NCBI GenBank assembly: GCA_019096195.1
Contig: JAGTXK010000052.1
Span: 62,001-126,000, forward strand
Source: Boletus sp. NGJ
Lineage: Eukaryota > Basidiomycota > Agaricomycetes > Boletales > Boletaceae
DNA length: 64,000 nucleotides
Direction of reading: 5' to 3'
Both the position numbers and the translations under genes were made by a program. Under the pieces are notes generated by a model. The model worked only from the letters and a program-made list of their open reading frames with translations, did no database searches and was not told the origin of the DNA. How positions within the stretch are numbered: position 1 is the first letter of the stretch; every line of letters begins with the position of its first letter. Positions 1 to 11,641 of this stretch are shown piece by piece.

Positions 1-1552
1 GAAGGGGTATTCCCATACACGTGGGACCGCGAGTGCTTCGGTCTTCGAGTTATTAACGGGCCGAGGGTGAGTAAACATGACCCATATCGAGTAGAACGCC
101 ACTCGGTAGAAGTGATAGAATAGTAGCGCCGGAGAAGGAGCGATGCTATGAATGATGGTTTCAATGAAGTCAATTTTCAGATAGAAGCTAGATGGCGTAC
201 CCAGAGAGGAGGGATACGGGACCACGGACGCATTCGCCACCGCATTCAAAGTATTCGAAACAACCATTTTGAAGCACCCGAAGGCATTCATCTATGCTAC
301 AATGCATCTCAACGTTGCACAAACTACCATGTGAATACATACCATCTGCGCCAAAGAGGTCGTACAGCGCGACACTCAGGATGTTTATCGTCGATGCCAA
401 CGGTTTGCGAGCCCAATGCCAGCGAGCAAGTATGTCAGAAATCTGATCCCAATTGCTGTAATTCGCGACCTCGCCTAGCATCTGCGCCAACAAAACCACG
501 TCGTTAAGAGCAACGGTCATTCCGCCGCCAGTAAGGGGGTGTCGCATATTCCAGGAATCACCAAGAAGGAAAACACCTTCTTTAGTGTATTTTCCGCCTT
601 GTTTTACAGACGGTAGGAATGAATTTGGCATGCGGCGCAAGCGATCTCTGTCCAGTGCTTCATGGATAACTACATGTAGGGATGTAGGGAGTTGAGGTAC
701 AACATTTGTAAGGATATGTTCCTAAAGGCATGTCAGCGGAGGGCATCGCGCAAGAGAAGAATTCCTTACCTTGAGGTTTGACGGAAGTGGATGTTTTACA
801 TCTACCAGCATGCGGGTATCGTGTTCTGAAATCTGGTACAAGAGGACTGGTCCGTGTCCTTTAACGAGAGCAACAGTACCATGTTGAGGTATTGGTAATC
901 GTGCATTCTTGAGGATAGCACCAATGAAGTAGCTTCGTGTTGACAGCTGACAGGCAGACTTGCCCATAACTGCATTTCTAAAATTCGAGAAGCACCCATC
1001 CGCGACGATGACCAAATCTGCAAAAAATGGTTCCTTTTCGTCTTTAGAACTATTTTTGCCAGGAGTCAAACGCGTTGCACGAACACCCAGCACTCGTTTG
1101 GTGTGTTCGCATTCTATGAGTTCGTTCGCCGTAGCTTCGATCACGTCTACGCCTGGTGCACGCTTGGCATACTCTCTCAAGCGCATGATAAACCTGCCAT
1201 GGTGGAAACTGCGACCCTGCCGCCCATCCGGATAAGGAATGTGAACGAGACGACCTGACTGTACGACGCAATAACCGTGTTCTGGAATAGAATCGATCTC
1301 CTCCAAGGCACCCTCCATGCCAAGTTTCTCCAATGCAGCTACACCACCAGGCTGCATCAACTCGCCCACTATACGGTCCGGTTCGGAAAGGGAGCGTTCC
1401 AGGAGTGCGACGCGAATGGGAGAACCGCGCAATGTTGAGGTTATAGTAGAGAGGGCATGTGCGAGTGCTGAGCCTGCGACGCCGGCACCGACGATGAGGA
1501 TGTCGTAGTGGTTCGTGCGCATTTTTACTTGACGGTGGTCGTCGAGGATCAA
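1..1552 (-). CDS. ERG1: Squalene monooxygenase (squalene epoxidase), 3' end cut by window
   Basis: FAD-dependent enzyme that converts squalene to 2,3-oxidosqualene in ergosterol synthesis at the ER membrane. Exons read on the minus strand are 1552-770, 721-201 and 145-1 (open). The N-terminal dinucleotide fold is clear (ILIVGAGVAGSALAHAL), followed by GELMQPGG. The late FAD motif GVFLLGDSWNMRHPLTGGGM sits in exon 2. Exon 3 starts the hydrophobic C-terminal membrane part (APSPALLFYHFYRVAFYS) and runs off the window start. Introns are 48 and 55 bases with GT..AG ends. The start may be the ATG at 1552 or the in-frame ATG at 1522, which lies closer to the FAD motif. The gene is divergent from RAD1. 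I see no lesions. The assignment is secure by family motifs; only the exact start is uncertain. Confidence 0.93.
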
Positions 1553-1944
1553 ACGACTTTGAAGTTTGAAGTGAGCCGAGTCCGTGATTCTCTCAAGTTG
1601 GAGTGCGCTTTAATTGCTGACTCAGCAAGCAAAAGTGGGCTCATTCAATCAGTAGAAATTTTGTAACACTCATCCAAGTCTAGTATTGTGGGTAAATTGC
1701 GATTCTATCAAGTGTGCCCTTTTCAATAAAGCGGTTCGCGTGCCATCGGGTAAGAAGAATCCCCCGTTTTCTGTAGTGCATTCTTCAGGGGCTTCCTGCT
1801 TATGTAAATTCTCAGTTGTCGCCAACAAAACATATTGACATTTGATTCAACCTCGCACTGCTTAGTTGTAATCCAGATTGAACCAACGTTCAAGCCGAAC
1901 TTCCGTGACTGCACGGATAACTGAGCTGGTTCGAAGGACGCGAC
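1553..1944. promoter_or_regulatory. Shared divergent promoter region of ERG1 and RAD1
   Basis: This gene-free stretch of 392 bases separates the start codons of two divergently transcribed genes. It must hold both 5' UTRs and promoters. I see no specific binding site that I can name with confidence. Confidence 0.5.
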
Positions 1945-4900
1945 ATGGCAGCACCACTGCTCACATTTCACAAGGAAATTTTGGAAGAGATACATGACCC
2001 CTCTACGAGCGACCTACTCGTCCTTGCCCGCGGTCTCGGGCTACGGCGAATAATATGTACGTTGCTGAAGATTTACGACTCTCCACAGAACTTGGTTCTC
2101 CTCGTGAACGCCACGCCGGAAGAAGAAATTGCTGTCGGTGAGGAGCTCGGTATTATGGGTTGTCGAAAGCCCGGTTTGCGCATCGTCGGTTATGAAATCG
2201 GGAAACGAGATAGGTTTGTCCTTGCTTCACCAACTCTGCGAGGGCCTCAGGTGTTCACATCCCTCAAGACAGGATCTATACAAGAAGGGTGGCCTTATTT
2301 CAGTGACGTCTCGGATATTAGTCGTCGATATGCTACAGTCCGACATACCCATCGAGCTCATTACCGGTATCGTGGTCTTGCACGCCGAAAGGTAAGTTCC
2401 CATTCGTGTCAAGTAGCGTAACTGTGAACGCGCTTCTTCAGAGTGACGGCACTTGCATTGGAAGCGTTCATCGTTCGACTGTATCGCGAAAAGAATATCA
2501 CTGGTTTCCTAAAGGCATTTTCAGATCAACCCGAATTCATCACCAGTGGGATGTCGCCTCTGAAAAATATCATGAAAGAACTCCAGCTACGGACTGTTCA
2601 CATCTATCCCCGGTCAGTTACCCTAACGAGAAGAAGGTCACCTTCTGATTTTGAACTATTAGATTTCACCAGTCGATTAAAGATACACTCGAGAATCGTA
2701 AAGCTGATGTCGTCGAGTTGTATCAACACATGTCGGAAAACATGTCAGCCATTCACCATGCGATAGTACAATGTATGACGACCACGCTCTCCGAGTTAAA
2801 GCGCTCGAATACATCGGTGAGGTTACATGCTATATCTTATGACCACAACATTGATCCCTTTACTCTAGCTCGACCTAGACGATCTTACTATTGAAAGTGC
2901 TTACTTCAGGTCGTTCGATGCAGTAGTGCGGAGACAGCTTGATCCCGTGTGGCACAAGGTAGGGCCAAAGACGAAGCAGCTAGTCAGCGATCTTGCGACA
3001 CTAAGACGTCTCTTAACGTGCGTGATTCCATGTCACCAGCGTATCCGTCGTTGATCGCACCTCATTCTAGCTACCTGTTATCCTATGATGCTCTCGGGTT
3101 CCACGCATACCTCGAGGCGCTGGTAGCATCTAACACAACAACTGCAACTGGCGCTACGCGACAAAATCATTCTCCGTGGATGCTTACAGATGCTGCCAAC
3201 ATCATCTTTCAAACTGCTAAACGACGATGTTACACCCTTTCAAGAACCAACGCTGATCGTCCATTGGGAGTGATGGACCCTGTGGATGACGAAGATGCGT
3301 GGGACGCGTTGGACGACATAGAAGGACGTGGAAAACGACCATCAGCGAGACTCCAGAAGCCCTGGATCCCTGATGGCATGGACCCCGTTCTCGAGGAACT
3401 CCCGAAATGGGATTTGCTTGCGGACGTACTACATGAGATTGAAGAAGAGATCATGAGGCAAGAGTCTGTTTCATCATGTGAGCCTTTTCCTATGCTTGAC
3501 ACACCGAAATGGTGACACGACACCTTTCAGACTCTCGTGGTTCGAATACTGTCTTGGTTATGACATCCTCCCCTCATTCCTCTGTTCTGGTTAGTGAGTT
3601 CTTGTCAAAAATGGATGTTGACGCGCCGAAAGGGCAACGGGGGAGGAAGATGATGGAATCCAAGTTACGCCGTTACCTATATTGGAAGGGTAGACTCGCG
3701 AACCAAAAGAACGAGACATCTGTGCAACCCGAGAAATCTGCACCTCGGGCATCTGGTAGTGCTGGTTCTGCGGGAGTGAGCGAGGCGCTGCAGAAGAAGG
3801 ACAAAGAAAGGGCAGCGAGGAGTGCGAATCGACGAAGAATTCGTGGTGGTGCCCCATCGTCCACTGCGCCGAGTAAACCCAAGGAAGGCTCCAGACCTAA
3901 GGACGCAATCGTGTTGGACGACAGTGAGGAGACTGCAACATTGTAAGATTTCTTTCTCGTTTTACCGCAAATATTGTGCCTCAGTATGTGCGTTCATCCA
4001 GCTTCGCAGCGCAAAGTACATCCATGAATGACCTCATAGTTCTTGAGGGGGACATGGAACTACTGGAAGTGATGCTCGCCAGTCAATTCGATGCCGATTT
4101 TGATATGCAATATGGTATACTTCCGCCTCGACAAACGGTGGTCGTACGTGCCTACTCAGACGACACGGATGACCAGGTCTTAGCAGAGATACAACCCAAG
4201 TTCATCGTGATGTTTGAGCCTAGCCTCGAGTTTTTGTGCGCCGTATCGAGGTGTACCGCAATTCGAACCCGGGCTTGGGTGTGAGAGTCTACTTTATGGT
4301 GTATCAGCTGAGCTGCGAAGAACACAAATATCTGGCTGGGCTGAGGCGTGAAAAGGAGTCCTTCGAACGTCTCATCAAAGAGCGCGGTGTGCGTGTATTT
4401 CGTTCATAGATGGATCACATACCTCACTCACTCCTCCCGTGTAGTCAATGCTGCTTCTAATCTACGAGGACAAAAGGCTTGGGAGTAAAACCGGAGAACA
4501 GATCATTAAATCGATCAGTTCGCGTCTGGCGGGTGGACGAAAAGAGCTCAGTACACAAGCCTCCCAGGTTTGTTGGCACAGTTCTTGACCATCACCCCGA
4601 AGTTGATGGGCTTTTTAAGGTGATCGTTGACATGCGTGAGTTCCGGTCGACCCTACCTTCGTTACTGCACGCGTCGGATCTCCTGGTTATTCCTGCGACG
4701 CTGACCGTTGGTGATTACGTTCTCACGCCGGATATCTGTGTCGAACGGAAGAGCATACCGGACTTGGTTTCGAGTTTCAATAGTGGGCGGTTGTAAGTCG
4801 TTGCTCTGCTGCATCTCCAGCTCCATATCTCCGCTAACCCGACCTCTACACAAGATACACGCAGTGTGAACTTATGTCAGTGCACTACAAGCAACCCGTC

Positions 4901-5483
4901 CTGCTCATCGAGTTTGAGGAAAACAAAGCGTTTGAGCTTCAAGTTTGTCCTATCCATCCGCGCCTACCTACATGAACCAATTTATCACGTACAGGCAATC
5001 TCTGAGACGGCCAAGACATATGCCAAACCCTCAGCTAAGCAGCCTCCCAAGAAGGCTGGTACATCTGTCGAGTCTGACCGAGCGCCGCCCTCGATCCAGT
5101 CTAAACTCGTCTTGCTCACGCTCCACTTTCCTCGTGTACGCATCATCTGGTCATCCTCTCCATACGCGACGACGGACATCTTCAACGACCTCAAAGCGAA
5201 CAACTCTGAGCCCGACCCTTCTCGAGCCATCGCAATCGGGGCCGAAGAGGATCCGAATGTGGGTGCAGGGGTGAACGCAGCTGCGGAAGAACTCTTGCGG
5301 TGCATACCTGGCGTGACGGCCAAGAACGTCAAGTATGTGATGAGCAAGGTGAGGAGCGTGCGTGAGCTGTGTGAGTTGGGGAGGGATGACGTACAGGGGA
5401 TACTAGGCGTCGAGCCTGGGAATCTCTGTTGGGATTTTATCCATCGAGGGGAACGGAATAGGCAAACTGGACGAGGGTCGTGA
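1945..5483 (+). CDS. RAD1: DNA repair endonuclease RAD1/XPF
   Basis: Catalytic subunit of the structure-specific nuclease that cuts 5' of lesions in nucleotide excision repair, acting with ERCC1/RAD10. Exons: 1945-2213, 2269-2391, 2442-2612, 2663-2816, 2869-3017, 3071-3477, 3531-3942, 4002-4388, 4445-4567, 4620-4792, 4855-4942, 4995-5483. Exons 1-3 carry the helicase-like part ([19 protein letters not shown]). The nuclease core lies at the exon 10/11 region with [19 protein letters not shown], i.e. the GDX(n)ERKxxxD active site intact. The last exon has the helix-hairpin-helix ([19 protein letters not shown]). Exon 8 needs a frame change at a run of five T at 4231-4235: PSLEF is in one frame and [13 protein letters not shown] in another, where family members read through. 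Three or six T would restore continuity, so this is probably a consensus error, though a real lesion is possible. Confidence 0.92.
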
Positions 5484-5764
5484 GTCGGCCGGACCGTCCG
5501 GGGCTGGACCTTGTGCCCCTGAGTGAGGTCAGTTTTGGAGTTCTAACTTGGTCTCGGTTCTGATGGAACTTGGTGTGATTGTCTTGCCTCAGACTTTTGT
5601 GACGTACCTAATATGCAACTGCTTGGATCGGTAATATGTCATGTACACTGTGTTGGCGCTTGTTGCTGAAGCGGCGTCTAGTGCTGTCGTTGGTCCGGTG
5701 TCCGCCAAACTTGTGTGCCGTGGAGCAAACATCCGACACCCCTCTTGGAACGGGCAATGTGTTA

Positions 5765-6130
5765 CCCAGGCCAACGCGGCTGCTTGCTAGACGTGATCTC
5801 GCCGAAGTGCACGCTCTCGCTCTCAAGAAGGCAACTGCCGGTGGCCCGGGCGAGTACTTCGTTCATCGGGCAGTAGCAGTGGTGACTGGTCGCTCGATTG
5901 GCTTGGATTTGGGTTTGCAGAAAAAGATCCATCAACTGACGGCCGATCCATCGTCCCACCGTTATCTTCAGGGCTGAATTTGCGAGGCCTCAATGAACAC
6001 CAGTCCATTAGCATGGAAAACGAATTTCGAAACTGACGTGTCTGACCATGGTGGTATGTAGTACTACGTTTCTTCGTGAGTCGATACCGCCAACGACTCG
6101 AATTCATTGTTGAAACTCTGTGACCCTCCC
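5765..6130 (+). pseudogene. Decayed 3' fragment of an NAD(P)-dependent reductase (copy of the gene at 7.9-9.5 kb)
   Basis: The stretch reading DLAEVHALALKKATAGG matches DLAEAHALALGKEAAGG of the intact reductase 3 kb downstream. Further nucleotide similarity follows through the next intron and the last exon (for example GATCCATCAACTGACGG against GATCCATTAACTGACGG, and CCGCCAACGACT shared). The copy corresponds to about 9090-9390 of the intact gene. It lacks the N-terminal Rossmann motif and has no continuous frame, so it is a broken tandem copy. Sequence at 5640-5765 may be a more degraded continuation. Confidence 0.7.
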
Positions 6131-6534
6131 CGTCACTAGCATCCGAGGAATCCACAGAGTCATGAGTCGTTCTTCTTTCCTCGATCACGGAGACGACAAA
6201 GGATACAATTTCTGATAATGATGCCCGTGGAGGGTAGATATCAGTGTAGGAAGGGCTGTGGATAAGAGAATGAGTCAAGTGGTGGGGAGACCAATGTTCG
6301 GATTTGTCTTCCATCCATGAAAACATGGAAGCTTGATTCATACTAGGTATCAAGCCTGGTTTGGCCAAAGCGTCAGGAAAAGTACTTGTTGCCAAGGAAT
6401 TATAAGCCCTTACGAGGGCTTATAAGATCCTTACGGTAAAAAGTATCGTACATAATTAGGCTTACCAACTGGCCAGGAACCCTAGGTGCTCATCCACTAC
6501 TGCCGCTCGTCCCCCACCCTGCAATATCTTCGCC
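6131..6534. other. Intergenic, with a perfect 11-bp stem hairpin at 6400-6425
   Basis: No gene is visible. A perfect inverted repeat with arms TTATAAGCCCT / AGGGCTTATAA and a 4-base loop lies at 6400-6425. Its role is unknown. Confidence 0.4.
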
Positions 6535-7391
6535 ATGGATAATATGAATACTTCCCCGCTTTCTGCTTCTTCGAAGTCTTCTACCGAGTATAATCCCCAA
6601 CCCCCCCCTTTCATTCAGCCAGTCTCTCCCTCCCAACTTTCAATCCCCCCTCGAACGCCATATCGATGAATCGGAGGTGAACAAACACCTCGTGTTCAAC
6701 TCCTCCCTTCCACCACTCCCGCCTGAAAAGGGAGATGTCACTCCCAGAGAGCGCGTCATTGCGGCCAACAGGAAGATGCGGGAATTGCACCCTAAATCTA
6801 AGTATCGTAGCTCTCTGGTCTCCTGAACTGCGATTTGCGATGAGGGGTGTGGGTAGAGCATCAATCCCCTGCCTGACAACCCAGGACATAATAGAGGTCA
6901 GTTCTAAGCACATATGCTCTTGATTTGTTCTAATATCGATCCTACATCAGGGGAACGATATTTTCCAAACGGGCTTATCGCAGTTGCCCAATGAGCTATT
7001 AAGGAAGGTTCATGTTGCTAAACGCGCGTCAAGAGACTGCATTCTCGGTCGTCTTCACACGAATCTTCGTGAGATTGATGCCCTGGAAAAGATGAAAGAC
7101 GTCATTTTAGAGATGCACAAACAAGATGGGAGCGAGCTAGCTGCTATTAGCAATGACTTGGAGCTCTTCAGGGAAGAGGTAATGGTTCGTGGTGACTCTA
7201 TCGACGATGATATAGCCTATCGCCATGCTGTTTACGCCGACGAATTCACGGCATTGGCATCTACCAACACACAGATCAACCTTATGCTAGGTCTCTCCGA
7301 TCCCAAGTCGACCTCCGATGAATCGGAATCAGTCATGTCCGGATCTGATGAGCCGGACGGTAGTTCCGTGGCGGAAGTGACGGAAAAGTGA
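6535..7391 (+). CDS. Small hypothetical protein with coiled-coil-like C-terminal half
   Basis: I do not recognise a family. The ATG at 6535 opens a Ser/Pro-rich leader (MDNMNTSPLSASSKSS). A continuation ERHIDESEVNKHLVFNSSLP in another frame follows, linked across a run of eight C near 6600-6607. The middle part (PEKGDVTPRERVIAANRK) then probably splices by two short introns into the last exon at about 6950. Likely joints are SSL|DIIE at 6814-6886 and IIE|GND at 6899-6950. The last exon encodes QLPNELLRKVHVAKRASRD and a charged helical segment (IDALEKMKDVILEMHKQ), and ends with an acidic Ser-rich tail. The exon model and frame change are inferred. If the C run is miscounted the gene is whole; if not, it is broken near its start. 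Confidence 0.5.
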
Positions 7392-7932
7392 AATCTGGCG
7401 GAAATTGGCTGAATGATAGATGGTTTGTTGGAAGGAGTTTACCCTTTGTACTTTTCCCGACGAGGCAGCTTGAAAGTGCAACGAGCAGCAGAAAATAATT
7501 GTGCAGAAGTATAAAACAGGCACGGTGCGCGGTGTGAAAATCAGGAAATAGCCTGAGCAGAGACTCCCAAGTTCGAGTTGCAATTGATCAGATGATAATT
7601 CGTGATTGATCATCCTGTTCGGCTCATTGAACTTGGAAAGCTCACAAACTCCATCTTGACAATGCCAGGCCAGCTTGCAGTATAACCTTATTCTTTAACG
7701 ATGACTTTCGCTACTGGTGGTCACCCGGGTTATCAATGACGCTCCAAGCCGGAACACGGGAACGTTTGTTGTCTTTGACACTGGTAGATATGGCGGGCCG
7801 AGGTATAAATATAAATATAATGGGAGCGACTTCACGGAAGACCAAAAATCCGCAAGGCTGTTATCGCAGCTGTCCTCTCAACACTCGGGTCCCGATTCGT
7901 ACAACTCACCTCACCTATACTCGTAGCGAACG
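7392..7932. other. Intergenic, promoter side of the reductase gene
   Basis: No convincing gene. A TATA-like run (ATAAATATAAATATAATG) lies at about 7805-7822, some 110 bases before the reductase start, and is a plausible core promoter element. Confidence 0.35.
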
Positions 7933-9523
7933 ATGCCTGCCGTTCAACCGCCTGCCAAAGTACTCGTATCGGGCGCGACGGGGTACATTGCCGCGTGGGT
8001 CGTGCGGAACCTCCTCGAGAGAGGGTATGCCGTCCGGGGCACAGCAAGATCTCTCACCAAGGGTGATTTTCTCAAGAAGGTGTTTGCTTCGTATGGAGAT
8101 CGATTCGAGGTCGTCGTCGTAGAGGATATCGCAAAGGTGAGTCCGAGACGGTCTTTCACGGCATGTACCAGTGCGTCTCCGGGGTCGTGAACGGTGATGA
8201 TTGTATGTGCTTATCATTTCCCGGTTAGGATGGGGCATTCGACGAGGCGGTCAAAGGCGTGGATGCTATCGAACACACAGCGTCGCCTTTCCATATGAAT
8301 GCAGTTGACCCTGATGGTGAGTCGCTGAGAGGTCCCAAAACACCCCACTAACCAACCTTTTAGAGCTCATCAAGCCAGCCGTCAACGGTACGGTTGGAAT
8401 ACTAAAGAGCATTCTCAAGGACGGGTACGTCTATCGAACATGTCATGCAGCAGCCAGATCGAAAAAACGTCCAATCTCGGATGAAACAGATCAACCAAGG
8501 TTAAACGCGTCGTGATCACTTCTTCCGGAGCAGCCGTACTCCGAGAAGACCCAAAGCCCATTACGTTCACAGAGTCAGACTGGAACAACCAGTGTCTTGA
8601 GATTCTCAAGAAATACGAGAACGAAGGGAGGAGGAACGAGGCTCCTAACTTGGCGAAATACCGAGCATCCAAGACACTCGCAGAAAGATGTAGGCAGCGT
8701 TTCTTCTGTACTTTGAGCGGAACGGCTGACCGGTGATCCACGCAGCTGCTTGGGAATTCGTAAACAGTCCTGAAAACAAGTCTCGTATCAACTGGGATTT
8801 GGTAGTACTCAACCCACCATTTGTAAGTCGAAGCTTTAGGCGACTGCACTACTTTTGCAAGATTGACCATCTTATCCTTAGGTCTTTGGGGTAAACGTTC
8901 AGAATTTGTGTACTGCAGACTGGAAATTCCTAACTTGACTCTTTCACCATGATAGCCGGCCATCCACGAGGTCACCACGCCTGCTTCTCTGAACACCTCG
9001 GCTGCAATATTCTACAACTATGTCGCTGACGGTGCCAAGGCTAATGCAGCAGGAAACGAGTTCCTTGCTAACACGGGTACTTGCTGGATCGACGTACGTG
9101 ACCTCGCCGAAGCGCACGCCCTCGCTCTCGGGAAGGAAGCCGCGGGTGGCGAGCGTTTCATCGTCAGTGCTGGTAAGTCCAGCCTTCCTTCGCTTGGTTT
9201 TGGCGAAAGAAACGATCCATTAACTGACGGACATATCCCACAATGACGTATAGGGCTCTGGAAATGGCAAGACTTTAGTGAGTACAAGCTCCGAGATCGA
9301 GAGACGAACTGACGCATCTTCAGTCGATGCCGCCAACGACTTGAGTCCACCACCGAAGCTCTCGACAACCCTTCCAGTCGGCATCCGAGGTGCGGGAAAG
9401 ACTGCAGAGCACTTGACCATCTACGATACGGCTAAAGCGAGTCGCATCCTTGGCTTGAAATATCGGACTATCGCGGAGACGGCCAAGGATACGCTGGCCG
9501 ATTACGAAGCCCGCGGGTGGTAG
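7933..9523 (+). CDS. NAD(P)-dependent epimerase/reductase of the dihydroflavonol-reductase-like (extended SDR) family
   Basis: Extended short-chain dehydrogenase related to fungal ketoreductases and aldehyde reductases; the substrate is not deducible. Exons: 7933-8136, 8229-8316, 8364-8424, 8490-8689, 8746-8822, 8882-8890, 8956-9172, 9254-9277, 9324-9523. The N-terminal cofactor site reads VLVSGATGYIAAWVVRNLL. The catalytic region has VVITSSGAAVL and then YRASK (YxxxK). The sixth exon is only nine bases (VFG) and joins NPPF to PAIHEV, rebuilding the family motif NPPxVxGP. The C-terminus (YRTIAETAKDTLADYEARGW) is typical. All joints keep frame. A broken partial copy lies 3 kb upstream. Confidence 0.9.
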
Positions 9524-10187
9524 ATAAGGACTTTGGGCAGCGAGAGAAGAGCTTTAACTTTGTATGTCGAGTGAACAACAGCGTGGAGTTTAGATTCGTG
9601 TATTTCGTGAAGAGGTTCTTATAGAAAAGTGCATCACGGATGTGTACATGTCCTTGATGATGGTAAGGCTTGCACAAGAAGCATGCAAGAGATTGGAGGT
9701 CGCCAGGGGTCGAAACACGAGGTGGATGGACACGACCGGACGGATGACGGGCACGACAAGGAGTGCTAATTAGTATCGCTCGCGCTGTGATTGATGACAA
9801 GTAGAGCACGCAAGTAGACGCCATTAACTTCTGACCACGAGTGGAATATGTTAAAGTGTTTTGCGATTCGATAATTTGATAGGCACTGATGGGCCAAAAA
9901 ATTAGCGTGCTACTGGTTACTCTTGTATACTTGAGCGTTTTGAACTCACCTGATAAATAGAATCTGTATGCATCTCGACCGTGGGGTGTTCCTGGACCGC
10001 TGGACCACAATGCTTTGGCCGACAAATATTGACGCCGTTCCTGCATCGAAAAAACAATTGAAGAGTATATTATATGATATTCATACACTAAACCACAGTA
10101 CAACGGGAACGGGACAAAGTCCGAACCAGGCAGCGACAGACTTTATGCATACTAAAGTTCACATCCATGAGCAAGACGTCTGTATTA
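9524..10187. other. Intergenic between reductase and RTF2 3' ends
   Basis: Convergent 3' regions of about 0.66 kb. I see no supported gene. Part near 10,150-10,187 may be a last small exon of RTF2, because a GTAAGT donor lies just before its in-frame stop. Confidence 0.4.
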
Positions 10188-11233
10188 TTATAGATGATCA
10201 CTTACTCTAGTGAACGTTCCCATGGTGGTGAATGTTTCTTTCCTTGGTGGCTCATTCTTTCCACGGTATAATGACTTGACAGCATCGCTCATGTTCGCCT
10301 TGCGCTTAGACTCCTCCACAGCGAGAGAATTCGTAAGCGCTCGTGATGCAGCTGATATTGTGGGGTTGAGGCCAGGTGCAGGTGAAAGGGAGTGCCTTGC
10401 CGATGTCGATTTCTTCTTTTTCAAGACAGTAGCGGCCTCCTCGACGACAGCATCCGTGCCGGCTTTCCGTTTCTTCGGTTTGGACTTGACAGGCTCGCGT
10501 GAACGACGGAGGTCCATCGCCACGCGCATGCGCTGTTCCTCGTCTTTGGAGGGATTGATCGTCACGACGTCGGATGTTTGCGAGAATTTGGTGGCACATT
10601 GGGGACAGACGTCGAGCTCTTGTTTGTGAGCGGAATCGCCATTGTTCCCCTCGCCGCTTGACAACTCCCTGTTAGGTGGATTTGGACCAAGTAGCGCCCG
10701 TAGACCGGATTGCGAAAATACGCAACCACAAGGGCGAACGTATACAAACGGTTGGAGCCCATTCATCTCCTTCAAATTGAGAGGGCAGACGAATTGCGGG
10801 ATTTCAGTTGGCGGTAGGTCGGTAGAAGTAGTGGGTGTCGGTCTCGCTGTGAGCTTTAGTGTTTTGACATCCTGGATCAAAGGTAAGTATGGGGGTATAA
10901 AAACCATGATAGATCAGCGTACCTTGAGCGAGCGTACGTGTCCACATATCTCCTCCCCGTCTCCATATGCCGACTTGTCTAATAGATACTCAATTATAGC
11001 ATCTTTGTTGTACAGCTTTCCTAGGTCGCAAGAAACCACAGGTTCCTGAAGCAAGCGCTACAGCATAGAGTTAACACAAGCTGACTGCGTATTGTGAGTG
11101 AAAGACGCACTTTGGAAAGCGCACAGAAAAACCACCTGGCTCGTACTTGATTAGCCTTGTCTGCCTGCTCGGTTTTAGCCTTGGTCTTTACAAGATCGCG
11201 TCTGTCGGGGATACTTCCCCCGTCATTACCCAT
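10188..11233 (-). CDS. RTF2: Replication termination factor 2 (RTF2) family protein
   Basis: Nuclear C2HC2/RING-like protein; the family acts at stalled replication forks and in splicing-linked roles. Exons on the minus strand: 11233-11111, 11057-10923, 10871-10188. The start MGNDGGSIPDRRDLVKTK is the conserved family N-terminus, which fixes the ATG at 11233 over one at 11248. The RING-like part follows: FFCALSKRLLQEPVVSCDLG, VCPLNLKEMNG, and later CGCVFSQSGLRALL and CPQCATKF, giving the paired Cys ligands. The Lys-rich C-terminal half (KPKKRKAGTD) and the end GTFTR fit the family. A strong GTAAGT donor lies directly after GTFTR, so the true stop may be in a short downstream exon. Divergent from PSD1. 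Confidence 0.9.
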
Positions 11234-11641
11234 GGTGATGACTGTCAATAAAGTTATGTAGTCAGCAAGTTGCTCCTTGAGGTGTCGATGACTAAGACTC
11301 TAAAATTGGGACTAGTTTGGAACTCCGACTGTGTCAACACAATGTCAAACAAATCAAGCGTGCAAAGTTCAGACCTCGGTGGACACGCATAGAGTTCTGA
11401 GAAAAATGGTACTGAAAACTGCGTTGTACCGTCGCACTCGAGAAGGTTTAGATTGAATTACAAGCCCAAGGAAAGAGACAATGGACAATGGTTGTTTGTA
11501 CTGGTTATTTTTGAAAGGTCTTGCCTTTTTCAGGGAGGCCCGATCGCGGGAAATGTCGACTCGGACTGTGCTGTTCAGCTCTTAAGGCTCGCAGCGGCTC
11601 GCCGTTCAGTTCCGCCCTCTTTCATGCTCACCATATCATAG
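11234..11641. promoter_or_regulatory. Shared divergent promoter region of RTF2 and PSD1
   Basis: About 0.4 kb between the two start codons. No specific site identified. Confidence 0.45.

Noticed and set aside
4255-4275. GGTTCGAATT on the minus strand, resembling a tRNA B box
   Set aside because: It lies inside conserved RAD1 coding sequence, and no A box or cloverleaf fits.
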